Shown here: positions 19,053-27,489 of the stretch, in pieces
How positions within the stretch are numbered: the first letter of the stretch is position 1
How the letters are laid out: every line of letters begins with the position of its first letter
Source of the DNA: an uncultured Chryseobacterium sp.
Lineage (GTDB): Bacteria > Bacteroidota > Bacteroidia > Flavobacteriales > Weeksellaceae
Direction of reading: 5' to 3'
Assembly: GCA_913778275.1 (NCBI GenBank)
Contig: CAJYWN010000005.1
Location: 124,001 to 188,000 of the forward strand
DNA: 64,000 nt
Program-made: the position numbers and the translations under genes
The notes under the pieces: generated by a model
Told to the model about the DNA's origin: nothing
The model's database searches: none
The model's input: only the letters and a program-made list of their open reading frames with translations

Positions 19053-19060
19053 TATATTTG
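19053..19060 (+). promoter_or_regulatory. -7 promoter box of the AmgK-like kinase
   Basis: Plus-strand TATATTTG with 8 bases to the ATG at 19069. It is divergent from the xrtF box 20 bases away, so the two promoters may compete. Confidence 0.6.
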
Positions 19061-19068
19061 TTTCGTCT

Positions 19069-20082
19069 ATGAATGTTGAATACGCAAAACAGTTTTTTGA
19101 AAATACTACAGGAAAAAAACCTTCTGAGTTTATCACATTAGCTCAAAGCGGCTCTGCGAGAGTAAATTTTTTTGCTAAAACCGACAAAGAGTATATTATA
19201 ACCTACAATGAAAATCTAGCAGAAAATGAAAGTTTTTTGTATTACTCAACAATATTCTCGGATTTAAAGCTCAATACCCCTGCTATTTTTGCTGTTTCTG
19301 AAGACCGGAAAATGTATATCCAGGAATATCTGGGAAAAAACACTCTTTCGGATATTATCGCAATAGAAGGTTTATCGGAAAATGTAAAAGCTTTGGTTCA
19401 ACAGACTTTGGAAAAGCTCTATCAATTACAGATTCTTACGCAGGACAAAATTGATTTCGGAAAAGCTTTTGAATACGAAAATTACGATGAGCTTCCTGTC
19501 ATTCATGATCTTTACTACTTTAAAAACTTTGTGGCCGATGTCCTGGAGCTGGAATACCACAAATCTTCCTTACTGAAAGAATTCAAAAAGATAGCTTCAT
19601 TAATAGAGAGCCTTCAGCCGAAAGGCTTAATGATCCGCGATTTCCAGTCCAGGAATATCATGGTCAATGATTTAAATTCGGTTTCATTCATTGATTATCA
19701 GTCTGCGATGAAAGGACCGCTCATGTATGATGTGATCTCTTTTCTGTTTCAGGCAAAAGCCAATTTTGCAGAAGAGTTTAAAAATATGATGCTTGATCTT
19801 TATATTAATCAGTTTAAAGATGAAAAGATAAAACTCAAGCTTAGAGAATCTGTAGAACCACTTCAATTAATGCGTTTTCTGCAAGTACTCGGAGCATACG
19901 GCTTCAGAGGTTTAATCCAAAGAAAAACACATTTCATATCAAGTATTGAAAAAGGAATAGAAAATATCATATCGTTTGCAGACAGTTGGGAAAACATGGA
20001 AGATTATCCCGAACTTAAAAAAGTAATAAAACAGCTCAACCTGCCGAAAACACGGTTAAAAATTGAGGAGCTATTAAATTAA
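19069..20082 (+). CDS. amgK: Amino-sugar kinase of the aminoglycoside phosphotransferase fold, AmgK-like
   Basis: AmgK phosphorylates the anomeric carbon of N-acetylmuramate (and GlcNAc) in the peptidoglycan recycling route that bypasses GlcN6P. The 337-residue protein has a weak nucleotide-binding N-lobe and a clear catalytic loop IRDFQSRNIM (Asp191, Asn196), followed by the metal-binding Asp209 in SFIDYQSA. The RDxxSRN form is typical of AmgK. The MurU-like gene 666 bases downstream strongly supports the call, because AmgK and MurU act in sequence. An unrelated small-molecule kinase of the same fold is the alternative. Confidence 0.82.
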   Translation: MNVEYAKQFFENTTGKKPSEFITLAQSGSARVNFFAKTDKEYIITYNENLAENESFLYYSTIFSDLKLNTPAIFAVSEDRKMYIQEYLGKNTLSDIIAIEGLSENVKALVQQTLEKLYQLQILTQDKIDFGKAFEYENYDELPVIHDLYYFKNFVADVLELEYHKSSLLKEFKKIASLIESLQPKGLMIRDFQSRNIMVNDLNSVSFIDYQSAMKGPLMYDVISFLFQAKANFAEEFKNMMLDLYINQFKDEKIKLKLRESVEPLQLMRFLQVLGAYGFRGLIQRKTHFISSIEKGIENIISFADSWENMEDYPELKKVIKQLNLPKTRLKIEELLN

Positions 20083-20085
20083 AAA

Positions 20086-20207
20086 TAGCCTTCGACAAGC
20101 TCAGATTGACATTAATTGAAATTATTTTGAAAATCGACGATGTCATCCTGAGCGCGAAGCAGTCGAAGGATTTTTTAAGGTAGAACTTAGATTCCTACGG
20201 AATGACA
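20086..20207. repeat. Intergenic inverted-repeat element (CCTTCGAC...GTCGAAGG type)
   Basis: The left arm at 20089-20112 (CCTTCGACAAGCTCAG then TTGACAT) and the right arm at 20140-20169 (ATGTCATCCTGAGCGCGAAG then GTCGAAGG) form an imperfect inverted repeat. A third piece, GATTCCTACGGAATGAC, follows at 20189-20205. I recall this combination as a common dispersed element in Bacteroidota intergenic DNA. It lies in the AmgK-RapZ gap and could fold in the transcript. Confidence 0.75.
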
Positions 20208-20258
20208 AAAAAATAAACAAAACCTTAATGGTTAAATAGTAATAAATTAAAAATAGAA

Positions 20259-20666
20259 ATGCTACACATCGACATACATAGCTTTTCCTATAAAAAAGGA
20301 GGCATCCCGAAAGATACAACGGGCAACGGCGGCGGTTTTACCTTTGACTGCCGTGGCATCCTGAACCCCGGAAGAATTGAAGAATATAAAATCCAGACCG
20401 GAAATGATATCGGAGTTCAGGAATTCCTTGAAACAAAAACCGATATGCCTAAATTTTTAGATCTTATTAAAAGTCTCATTTCTATCAACATAGACAATTA
20501 CCTGGAAAGAGGATTTGAAAACTTACAGATCAATTTCGGGTGTACGGGAGGACAGCACAGGTCTGTATATTCAGCCATAAAAATAGCCCATTTTATTGAG
20601 GAAAAATATGGTGAGAAGGTAGAAATAAGCCTTCACCACGATGAACAGCATCAACTTAATTCATAA
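20259..20666 (+). CDS. Stand-alone RapZ C-terminal domain protein
   Basis: Only 135 residues long. It matches the C-terminal half of RapZ: FDCRGILNPGR (29-39) and GCTGGQHRSVYSA (94-106) are hallmark motifs. The N-terminal P-loop ATPase of full RapZ is absent. In Escherichia coli the C-terminal domain binds glucosamine-6-phosphate and an RNA, and governs GlmS synthesis. Here it sits between an AmgK-like kinase and a MurU-like enzyme, so it may sense an amino-sugar intermediate. That role is inference. No promoter box was found just upstream; it probably depends on read-through. Confidence 0.88.
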   Translation: MLHIDIHSFSYKKGGIPKDTTGNGGGFTFDCRGILNPGRIEEYKIQTGNDIGVQEFLETKTDMPKFLDLIKSLISINIDNYLERGFENLQINFGCTGGQHRSVYSAIKIAHFIEEKYGEKVEISLHHDEQHQLNS

Positions 20667-20745
20667 ATGATAAGCGATAGTTTATAAATGATCTTTAATC
20701 CTGTTTATAGATATCAATCATCATTCATCACTTATCAATTATAAA
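20661..20745. repeat. Imperfect inverted repeat in the RapZ-MurU gap
   Basis: Left arm near 20663-20681 (ATAAATGATAAGCGATAG) pairs loosely with the right arm near 20722-20742 (CATCACTTATCAATTATAAAT). It looks like a degenerate dispersed intergenic element. Confidence 0.4.
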
Positions 20746-20747
20746 TA

Positions 20748-21461
20748 ATGAAAGCTTTAATTTTTGCTGCCGGGAAAGGCACCCGACTAAAACCGTTTAC
20801 CGAACACCATCCGAAAGCATTGGCAAAAGTGAATGACATTCCGCTTCTGGAAAGAAATATTACCTACTTAAAAAATTTTGGGATTAATGATTTCGTCATC
20901 AACATTCATCATTTTGGAAACCAAATAGTTGATTTTTTAAACCAGAATGATAATTTCGGGTGTAAAATTGAAATCTCAGATGAGTCTGAAGAACTGCTGG
21001 AAACGGGAGGCGGCTTAATTTTTGCTAGAAAATTCCTCGATCATGGAGAAGATTTTCTGATTATGAATGCCGATATTCTTACCGATCTGAATATTACAGA
21101 ATTTGTAGAATACCACAAAAAGATAAAAGATTTTGCTACATTAGCCGTTTCAGACAGAGAAAGTTCAAGAAAACTGCTTTTCAATGATGAGATGATCTTA
21201 AGAGGATGGCTTAATGTGCAGACCGGCGAACAAAGGCTTGCAGAATTCAATAAAGGATTTAAGGCATTAGCTTTCAGTGGCATTCACTGCATCAACCCTC
21301 TCATGTTTGAAAAAATAAAAAGAACGGGTAAGTTTTCCGTTATGGAAGAATATCTTGATCTGATGCAGACAGAACAGATTCACGGATTTGTACACAACAG
21401 CATTTTGATCGATGTAGGAAAACCGGAATCCATAGCGGTAGCCGAAAAATATTTTAAATAA
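20748..21461 (+). CDS. murU: Sugar-phosphate nucleotidyltransferase, MurU-like
   Basis: MurU makes UDP-MurNAc from MurNAc-1-phosphate and UTP, the second step of the recycling bypass. The 237-residue protein has the nucleotidyltransferase signature FAAGKGTRLKPFTEHHPKAL at residues 5-24, the PLLERNITYL region, ETGGGL, and the metal-binding NADI. The size fits MurU rather than longer sugar-nucleotide synthases. With the kinase at 19069 it forms a two-step route. The symbol is assigned by context and could be wrong on the exact sugar. Confidence 0.82.
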   Translation: MKALIFAAGKGTRLKPFTEHHPKALAKVNDIPLLERNITYLKNFGINDFVINIHHFGNQIVDFLNQNDNFGCKIEISDESEELLETGGGLIFARKFLDHGEDFLIMNADILTDLNITEFVEYHKKIKDFATLAVSDRESSRKLLFNDEMILRGWLNVQTGEQRLAEFNKGFKALAFSGIHCINPLMFEKIKRTGKFSVMEEYLDLMQTEQIHGFVHNSILIDVGKPESIAVAEKYFK

Positions 21462-21467
21462 TTTGCA

Positions 21468-22220
21468 ATGGGAATTGAAGGAACCAGGGATGAAAGTTTG
21501 GTAAATCCTGAATTTGATAATAACGAAACGAGACTGCAGAACAGCCTGCGCCAGAAAACGTGGGACGAAACCATCACCAAAGACAGCTGGATGGTCTTTA
21601 AGGTAATGGCTGAATTTGTGGACGGCTATGAGAAGCTGGCTAAAATTGGTCCGTGCGTTTCTATTTTCGGATCTGCAAGATTAAAACCCCAAAGCAAATA
21701 TTATAAAATGGCGGTGGAGATTGCAGAAAAAATTACAAAACTTGGCTTCGGAATTATTACCGGTGGCGGGCCCGGCATTATGGAAGCGGGGAACAAAGGT
21801 GCCTTCAATGCGCAGGGAAAGTCTATCGGACTTAATATTGATCTTCCTTTTGAACAGCATTTTAATCCGTATATCAATAAATCTTACTCTATGAACTTCG
21901 ACTACTTCTTCGTGAGAAAAGTGATGTTTGTGAAATATTCGCAAGGTTTTGTTGTAATGCCCGGAGGATTTGGTACACTGGACGAATTTACGGAGGCATT
22001 AACATTAATACAGACCAACAAGATCGGAAAATTCCCGATTGTCTTGGTGGGTTCTGAATTTTGGAGCGGTTTGCTGGATTGGTTTAAAGCAACCTTGCTT
22101 AAAGAAAATATGATCAATGTGGCAGATCTCGACCTTTATCGCGTGGTAGATACTGCCGATGAAGCGGTGGCACATATCAAGGCATTTTATGATAAGTATT
22201 CTGTAAATGTGAACTTTTAA
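21468..22220 (+). CDS. LOG family (TIGR00730-type) nucleotide hydrolase
   Basis: A 250-residue Rossmann-fold protein starting 6 bases after the previous stop, so translated from the same mRNA. It has the paired family motifs GGGPGIMEAGNKGA and PGGFGTLDEFTEA. Family members split nucleoside 5'-monophosphates into base and ribose 5-phosphate; some make cytokinins. Older annotations call them lysine decarboxylases, which is wrong for this motif set. A link to the sugar-recycling genes is not obvious. Confidence 0.9.
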   Translation: MGIEGTRDESLVNPEFDNNETRLQNSLRQKTWDETITKDSWMVFKVMAEFVDGYEKLAKIGPCVSIFGSARLKPQSKYYKMAVEIAEKITKLGFGIITGGGPGIMEAGNKGAFNAQGKSIGLNIDLPFEQHFNPYINKSYSMNFDYFFVRKVMFVKYSQGFVVMPGGFGTLDEFTEALTLIQTNKIGKFPIVLVGSEFWSGLLDWFKATLLKENMINVADLDLYRVVDTADEAVAHIKAFYDKYSVNVNF

Positions 22221-22278
22221 TTGGCATATTATTTGTCACCTTTAATAAACAATCATGATTGTAAATTTATTATTTAAG

Positions 22279-22749
22279 ATGAAAAATTATTTTTATGTAT
22301 CAGCAATCTTAACACTTTTTGTGTTAATGAGTTTCATGAATGTAGACTTTTTCTCTTCAATGACAAAAGTAGACTATATTGAAGGAAGCAAAACATTGAA
22401 GTTCACTACAAAAATGAATACAAACCATATTTCCGACGCTATTAAGATAAATCCTAATACCGCAGGCTTTGAGGCAGAAGTAAAAAAATATGTAAATAAC
22501 AACTTTGATGTGTATGTTAATGGCTCTCCGAAAACGGTAACTTTCACCGGAAGTCAGGTAAGTGGAGAAACAGTATGGGTATATTTTGAGACGGGGGGCG
22601 TTTCAGACATTAATACCTTAAGAATTAAAAATACAATACTCCTCAGCGCTTTTCCGAAGCAGATCAACCTTGTAAACATTGCATATAAAGGCAATCAGAG
22701 GACCATGAATTTCCAGCGGGGAAAAGAAGTAAATGAGGTTTCTTTTTAA
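22279..22749 (+). CDS. Exported DUF6702-like protein
   Basis: About 156 residues from the second in-frame ATG at 22279. The first ATG (22255) would put eight residues before an otherwise normal signal sequence (MKNYFYVSAILTLFVLMSFMN). The mature part (VDYIEGSKTLKFTTKMNTNHISDAIK, split by weak patterns) resembles the small DUF6702 family of Flavobacteriia. It has an all-beta look with no catalytic motif. It ends before a terminator, closing the run of plus-strand genes. Confidence 0.65.
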   Translation: MKNYFYVSAILTLFVLMSFMNVDFFSSMTKVDYIEGSKTLKFTTKMNTNHISDAIKINPNTAGFEAEVKKYVNNNFDVYVNGSPKTVTFTGSQVSGETVWVYFETGGVSDINTLRIKNTILLSAFPKQINLVNIAYKGNQRTMNFQRGKEVNEVSF

Positions 22750-22771
22750 TTTAAAACGTTATAGTAATATG

Positions 22772-22798
22772 CCACTGCAGATGCGGTGGTTTTTTTTA
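22772..22798 (+). terminator. Terminator after the DUF6702-like gene
   Basis: A 7-bp stem (22772-22778 with 22783-22789, one wobble), loop AGAT, then a T run. Confidence 0.7.
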
Positions 22799-22893
22799 TG
22801 TGCCTGAAATGTTATCGCTCAAAGTAAGGCTTCCGGGATACTCATTACATTGATCAAATATTATTATTTACATAAAAATAATATTTTTATACA

Positions 22894-22932
22894 AATAAAA
22901 AACCTTGAAATGAATATTTCACATTTCAAGGT
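22894..22932 (-). terminator. Terminator of the DUF5689 lipoprotein gene
   Basis: A perfect 11-bp inverted repeat, ACCTTGAAATG with CATTTCAAGGT (22902-22912 and 22922-22932). On the minus strand it is followed by TTTTTTA. Confidence 0.85.
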
Positions 22933-22976
22933 GCATAATAAGCTAAATAAGTTTTTCTTAAAATTGCCGATAGTTA

Positions 22977-24323
22977 CTACGGTGTTTTAAAAACTTTAAC
23001 ATTATCAATTTCTACAGCACTGGCAACTGATGTAGAAGGGTTGGTATACTTGAATGCAATTCTTATATTCTGATTAAGGTAAGGTGTAAGGTCTACGAGT
23101 CCTGAACCTACAAATCCTCCAAAAGAAGCAATATCCGTATCAACAAAAGCATTAAGAGGAGTCCAGTTTAAAGTGTTTGGATTTCCGCCAGCATATGCGT
23201 CTGTAGTAATTAATACTTGCAGAGGATTTCCTGCATATCTCACATCACTTTCAAAATAAAGTTTTGCCGTAGTAGCCCCTGCCAAGGAAAGAGGTTTTGA
23301 AATCAGCCAGTCTTCATTTACAGCACCTAGTCCACTGATGTAAGCAGAAGGAGCAGGATTACCAAAATTTGTTGTTCCCCAAACCTGGTTGCCGGAAACA
23401 TTATAAGCAGTCCACGCGTTGGCCGTTAAATTTGCAAAGGACTCATTTAAAATAAGGGTAGCCGGGGTTAATCTCGGGTTTTTAAAATCAATATCACTGA
23501 TTCCTCTGATGACATTTTGGAACGAGCTATTGTATTTGCTTACTACAAATGTAATATCTCCACTTTTATCCGGAATCTGGTAAGACGGCTTAAAGAATCC
23601 ATCTGTTCTGATGGTAGCCTGGGTTCCGTACACATCTACAATATGCCGGTCTGTATCTGTAAAGTTTCCTGAGGCATCAGTATTCATAAGCTTCAACCCT
23701 ACTTCGCCATCGACAAATTGTACATTTTTTACTTTAACCAGCGTATTGATATATTTATCATTTTTAATATCTGCCAGGCTCAGTTCCCTTGGAACAATAG
23801 TAGCTATATCCAGTCCGTTACCATTACAAACCCCGGCAATATATCTGCTGATAATTGATTCCGGAATCCTTCCGATTGCAAAATCGGGATCAGTAACCCC
23901 GAGCGTGATAACGCCTGCAGATTTACCGATAAGCATTCCGTTTGCTCTTATTCTGATATGTGCTCCTACAGGGAAATCTGCATAATTTAAAGATTTGTTG
24001 ATACCCACAACCAGACCAACCGTCGGGTTCTCCGGCTTATCCTGGAAAGAAATTGTTTTATAAAAGTTTCCATTGGCATCGGAAGAAACGACATAGCCGT
24101 CAAAAATAACTTCAGGATTTGAAGCATCTTGAGCAGGAATTGTGTATACCCCTGACGCAGGGCATAATGCCACAAACTCTGCCATCGTCATGGTAGGGGC
24201 GTTGAATTTATTATTGCACACAATTTCAGGAGCATCCCATTTATCATCATGAATGCAGGAAATCTGGGTGCCTCCTAATAAAGCTACACCCAAGCCGATT
24301 TTTAAGAAGTTTTTTATATTCAT
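22977..24323 (-). CDS. DUF5689 lipoprotein with a C-terminal jelly-roll domain
   Basis: A 448-residue protein with a lipoprotein signal ending at Cys23 (TQISC). The next residues, IHDDKW, place an acidic pair at +4/+5, which resembles the surface-export signal of flavobacterial lipoproteins. Residues about 37-280 form the DUF5689 region, whose DGYVVSSDANGNFYK and YINTLVKVKNVQFVDGE patterns look like paired OB-fold units. Residues about 290-448 (ILNESFANLTANAWTAYN to AVEIDNVKVF) resemble a choice-of-anchor J or jelly-roll domain. The gene starts 32 bases after the TonB receptor stop in the same direction, so it may be the surface partner of that receptor. Confidence 0.82.
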   Translation of the reverse strand: MNIKNFLKIGLGVALLGGTQISCIHDDKWDAPEIVCNNKFNAPTMTMAEFVALCPASGVYTIPAQDASNPEVIFDGYVVSSDANGNFYKTISFQDKPENPTVGLVVGINKSLNYADFPVGAHIRIRANGMLIGKSAGVITLGVTDPDFAIGRIPESIISRYIAGVCNGNGLDIATIVPRELSLADIKNDKYINTLVKVKNVQFVDGEVGLKLMNTDASGNFTDTDRHIVDVYGTQATIRTDGFFKPSYQIPDKSGDITFVVSKYNSSFQNVIRGISDIDFKNPRLTPATLILNESFANLTANAWTAYNVSGNQVWGTTNFGNPAPSAYISGLGAVNEDWLISKPLSLAGATTAKLYFESDVRYAGNPLQVLITTDAYAGGNPNTLNWTPLNAFVDTDIASFGGFVGSGLVDLTPYLNQNIRIAFKYTNPSTSVASAVEIDNVKVFKTP

Positions 24324-24354
24324 TTTTTTATATTTCTAAAGATTAATTGTTGTA

Positions 24355-27240
24355 TTAAAATCTTACCTGAAGATTCACAAAGTAAGAACGCCCCTGCGTG
24401 TACCAATATTTAGGAGCAAAATTGGGATATTTACTGTTGTAATCATTCTCAAAGTCTACATTGCCATTGGCACTTCGGATCTGTTCAAAACCACCGGTGA
24501 TGTACTTTGTATTATCAAGGATATTGTTAACCGATCCCGAAATCAATACATAATATTTCCCGATAATCCATGATTTTCCCACGTTTGCATTTAAGAAAAA
24601 TGAAGAAGGAAGTTTTACCTGCTGCATATACCGCTCTATTTTAGGATCATCTAGATTTACAAATGGGGTACTGCTATTATTGTTTTGAATAAATTCATTT
24701 GTTCTGAGAATGGCAGAAGGATCAAGATTGTTATCATCAAGATAGTTCCAACTTCCGCCAAACCACCAGTATTTTGGAGAGTTATACCTGAAGCCTGCTG
24801 AAAAAGCTTTCTGAGCAGTTCCTCCAACTTTGAAATCTTTTATATATGCAGTACCTAAGTTTGCATACGGCGCTGCCATTACATCAGAAGAAATGTATAC
24901 ATTGGGATTATTGGTATACTTATATTCTCCCCAGCTCGCCACTCCTTGTAAGGATAAAGTAGGTAAAACCTTAACATCTACTCCCAATTCTGCACCCATG
25001 CTTCTTTTATTTACATTAGACATGGTCTGGGTAACGAATGCACTTGCCGTTTTATCCTCTGTTCCCGTATCGGTATCCGAGACATTGAGCACCAGTCCAT
25101 CTGCAAAGAATCTCTGGACATTGGTATCATTTTGCGTATTCACAAGATAGCCGGTCGCTCTCAATTTTAAGAATGGCGTTGATATTACATAACTTAAATC
25201 ATTTGCGCTGATAACTGCATTCTTAATATTGGGAACAGAATAGTTATTTGCCCTGGGATTAATAAAGATATCCTCCAGGAAAGGAGCCTGCGAAAAATAA
25301 GCGCCATTATATACAAAGAAATTTCTGCCGTTAAGTTTGTAGATGATTTGTCCCTTTAAACCATAGTTCCAGTAATTATAATCCTGGCTCTCCCCGAAAG
25401 AGTTGTTCTGATACAAATAATTTTTGAATAAGCCTTCTCTGTTTGAAGTAGAATATCCGAAAAGACCGCTTATAAAAAGATCAAACTGTCCCGAAGACAT
25501 CTTTATTCCCGGATTTACTTTTACTTCCTGTCTTCTTAGAATATAATCGTAATTGATTTTATCTCCCACATGCTTAGCCAATTCGGTGTCATTCATATTA
25601 AAAAAGCCTGAAGAACCCGGCTTATTAGATTCGGCATACGGATCTATATTCAAGGCATAATCGGCTCCTAATAAATCATTAACCTCTCTGTAATATTCGG
25701 ATTTAAAATTCTGATAAGAAACATTTACTATAAATCTTGTTTTATCATTAAAATTATAGGTATAATGAGTGGCCGCGTTCAAAATTTTATCGTCGCTTAC
25801 GTCATTAACTAAAAAATATTTTGCTCTTCTTCCTGTAAGGCCGAATCTGGTAGACATTTCCGCCTGATCAACAACGTCATTTGCCTGATTAATGGCATAA
25901 AATGAATTCCAATTGATCTGGGTAATGTCCTGATTATTATTTACCCAGTTCTCATTAGCTGCCTGATATCCTTGTAACAGCGTTTCATAATCAACAGCTG
26001 GCGTATTGTTATGATACTGGCTGTAAATAATACTATTTAAATAATAGCTTGGAAGCTTCTTATAGTAGGTTGGAGATGGGTTTTGTACGTTCTGCCAGTC
26101 TAGACGAGAACCCTTATCCTTTCCGAACTGATAAGAGACGGAAGTCCAAAGACTGTTGTTTTTGTTAATTTTCCAGAAATCCTGAATTTGGAAGATTGGC
26201 TGGAAACCTTTTCTTACCCTTTCACTTCTTTGCTCTCCATCCTGATAACCCCAATATGAGTTATAATGGACCCCTCTGTAATCATACACTTCCTGAGTAC
26301 TCGGACTGGATGTAGATCTTCTGTAAGGAGCACCGATAAAGTTGAATGTTATTGTATGCTTATCATTGAACTTTTTTTCGATTCCCAGATAAGCTCCGTA
26401 TGCATCATAAAATGTTCCTTCCTGAATGCCTTCTTCAGCCCATCTCCTCGCTCCCATCAAAGTAAACGCCCAGCCGCTTTTGCTCATCCCAGAGCTGTAT
26501 CGCAGAGAAGTCCTGTTTCTATAATTTCTGTTGGTTAAAGATTGTGTAAACTGAAATCCTTTTCTGTATTCACTCGCTTTCGTATTTTTATAAATGACCC
26601 CGCTGTTGCCGCCAAACGCATATTCTGAAGGGGAATGGTTGGTTGCAATCTCCGGATATCTTGTAATTTCATTGAGACCTCCCCAGTTACTGAAATCCAC
26701 ATTTCCGTTGTCTGATTTTACCATGGAAACACCATTCATCATTGTTTCTCCTGACCTGCCATCAATTCCTCTCGGACGGAACCAATAAAAACCTAAATCA
26801 AATGCCGCAATTCTGTTGAACACATCCTGCGAAGACTGAAGCAAACCTACTGTAGAAACCTGATTACTGCTTTCATCACTATCGTCATCATTGTCAATAA
26901 TCGCTAACCCCTGATCCGCATTCGTAAGTGTAGAATAGAGCGTAATTACCCCCAAATCTTTTTTCTTCTCATTGTCCATTACATCAAACTCCATTACTTT
27001 GGTTTCATAATTCGGTTTGGTAATCACAATTTGGTAATGTCCCGGCATAAGATCTACAAACTGGAAATATCCTATTTTGTCTGCCGTTACATCATTGTCC
27101 TTCCCTTTAAGATCTACTTCTGCCCTTTCTACAGGTTTTCCATCTGCATCTTTCAGATACGCAGAAACCGTAGTCTGCGCGAAATAAAATGAAGCTGGAA
27201 GCAGAGTAAATAAAGAGACTAATGATAGTTTTTTAATCAT
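24355..27240 (-). CDS. TonB-dependent receptor with N-terminal carboxypeptidase-like domain
   Basis: About 961 residues from the ATG at 27240 (an ATG two codons earlier, at 27246, is also possible). A signal peptide ends near FYFAQ. A carboxypeptidase-regulatory-like domain follows (about 23-105, VSAYLKDADGKPVERAEVDL), then an unusual acidic stretch NDDDSDESS, a plug with FRPRGIDGRSGETMMNGVSM, and a large barrel ending in FVNLQVRF. It transports an unknown substrate across the outer membrane. The downstream DUF5689 lipoprotein is likely co-transcribed, and a secreted nuclease is divergent. A complete promoter is visible upstream (27303-27331). Confidence 0.92.
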   Translation of the reverse strand: MIKKLSLVSLFTLLPASFYFAQTTVSAYLKDADGKPVERAEVDLKGKDNDVTADKIGYFQFVDLMPGHYQIVITKPNYETKVMEFDVMDNEKKKDLGVITLYSTLTNADQGLAIIDNDDDSDESSNQVSTVGLLQSSQDVFNRIAAFDLGFYWFRPRGIDGRSGETMMNGVSMVKSDNGNVDFSNWGGLNEITRYPEIATNHSPSEYAFGGNSGVIYKNTKASEYRKGFQFTQSLTNRNYRNRTSLRYSSGMSKSGWAFTLMGARRWAEEGIQEGTFYDAYGAYLGIEKKFNDKHTITFNFIGAPYRRSTSSPSTQEVYDYRGVHYNSYWGYQDGEQRSERVRKGFQPIFQIQDFWKINKNNSLWTSVSYQFGKDKGSRLDWQNVQNPSPTYYKKLPSYYLNSIIYSQYHNNTPAVDYETLLQGYQAANENWVNNNQDITQINWNSFYAINQANDVVDQAEMSTRFGLTGRRAKYFLVNDVSDDKILNAATHYTYNFNDKTRFIVNVSYQNFKSEYYREVNDLLGADYALNIDPYAESNKPGSSGFFNMNDTELAKHVGDKINYDYILRRQEVKVNPGIKMSSGQFDLFISGLFGYSTSNREGLFKNYLYQNNSFGESQDYNYWNYGLKGQIIYKLNGRNFFVYNGAYFSQAPFLEDIFINPRANNYSVPNIKNAVISANDLSYVISTPFLKLRATGYLVNTQNDTNVQRFFADGLVLNVSDTDTGTEDKTASAFVTQTMSNVNKRSMGAELGVDVKVLPTLSLQGVASWGEYKYTNNPNVYISSDVMAAPYANLGTAYIKDFKVGGTAQKAFSAGFRYNSPKYWWFGGSWNYLDDNNLDPSAILRTNEFIQNNNSSTPFVNLDDPKIERYMQQVKLPSSFFLNANVGKSWIIGKYYVLISGSVNNILDNTKYITGGFEQIRSANGNVDFENDYNSKYPNFAPKYWYTQGRSYFVNLQVRF

Positions 27241-27302
27241 GAGCATATTTATATTTTAAATACTTTACGTGCTAGTTCTCAACAATTTAAATGTTGGGGC
27301 GA

Positions 27303-27331
27303 CAAATTTAGTCAAAATTTACAATCTACAA
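27303..27331 (-). promoter_or_regulatory. Complete promoter of the TonB receptor operon
   Basis: Minus-strand TTG (27329-27331), 18-base spacer, TAAATTTG (27303-27310). The spacing fits the Bacteroidota primary sigma consensus. The leader would be about 55-60 bases. Confidence 0.75.
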
Positions 27332-27447
27332 TTGTTTTCACGTTATTTTTTCTTAACATTGCAATCTTTTAAGAATGATTATAAATAAAAATTCAACTAC
27401 CCTGTTTTAAATTTACAAATATTTAAAATAGTATGAAACTAAAAAAG

Positions 27448-27455
27448 TAAATTTG
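27448..27455 (+). promoter_or_regulatory. -7 promoter box of the EEP nuclease gene
   Basis: TAAATTTG, about 35 bases before the ATG. It is separate from the divergent receptor promoter. Confidence 0.55.
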
Positions 27456-27489
27456 CAGATTCAATTGTTAATAACAAAACCCTAAAATA

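Noticed and set aside
20086..20207. Inverted repeats as ends of an insertion sequence
   Set aside because: No transposase frame lies between or beside them; the arms are only about 30 bases apart.
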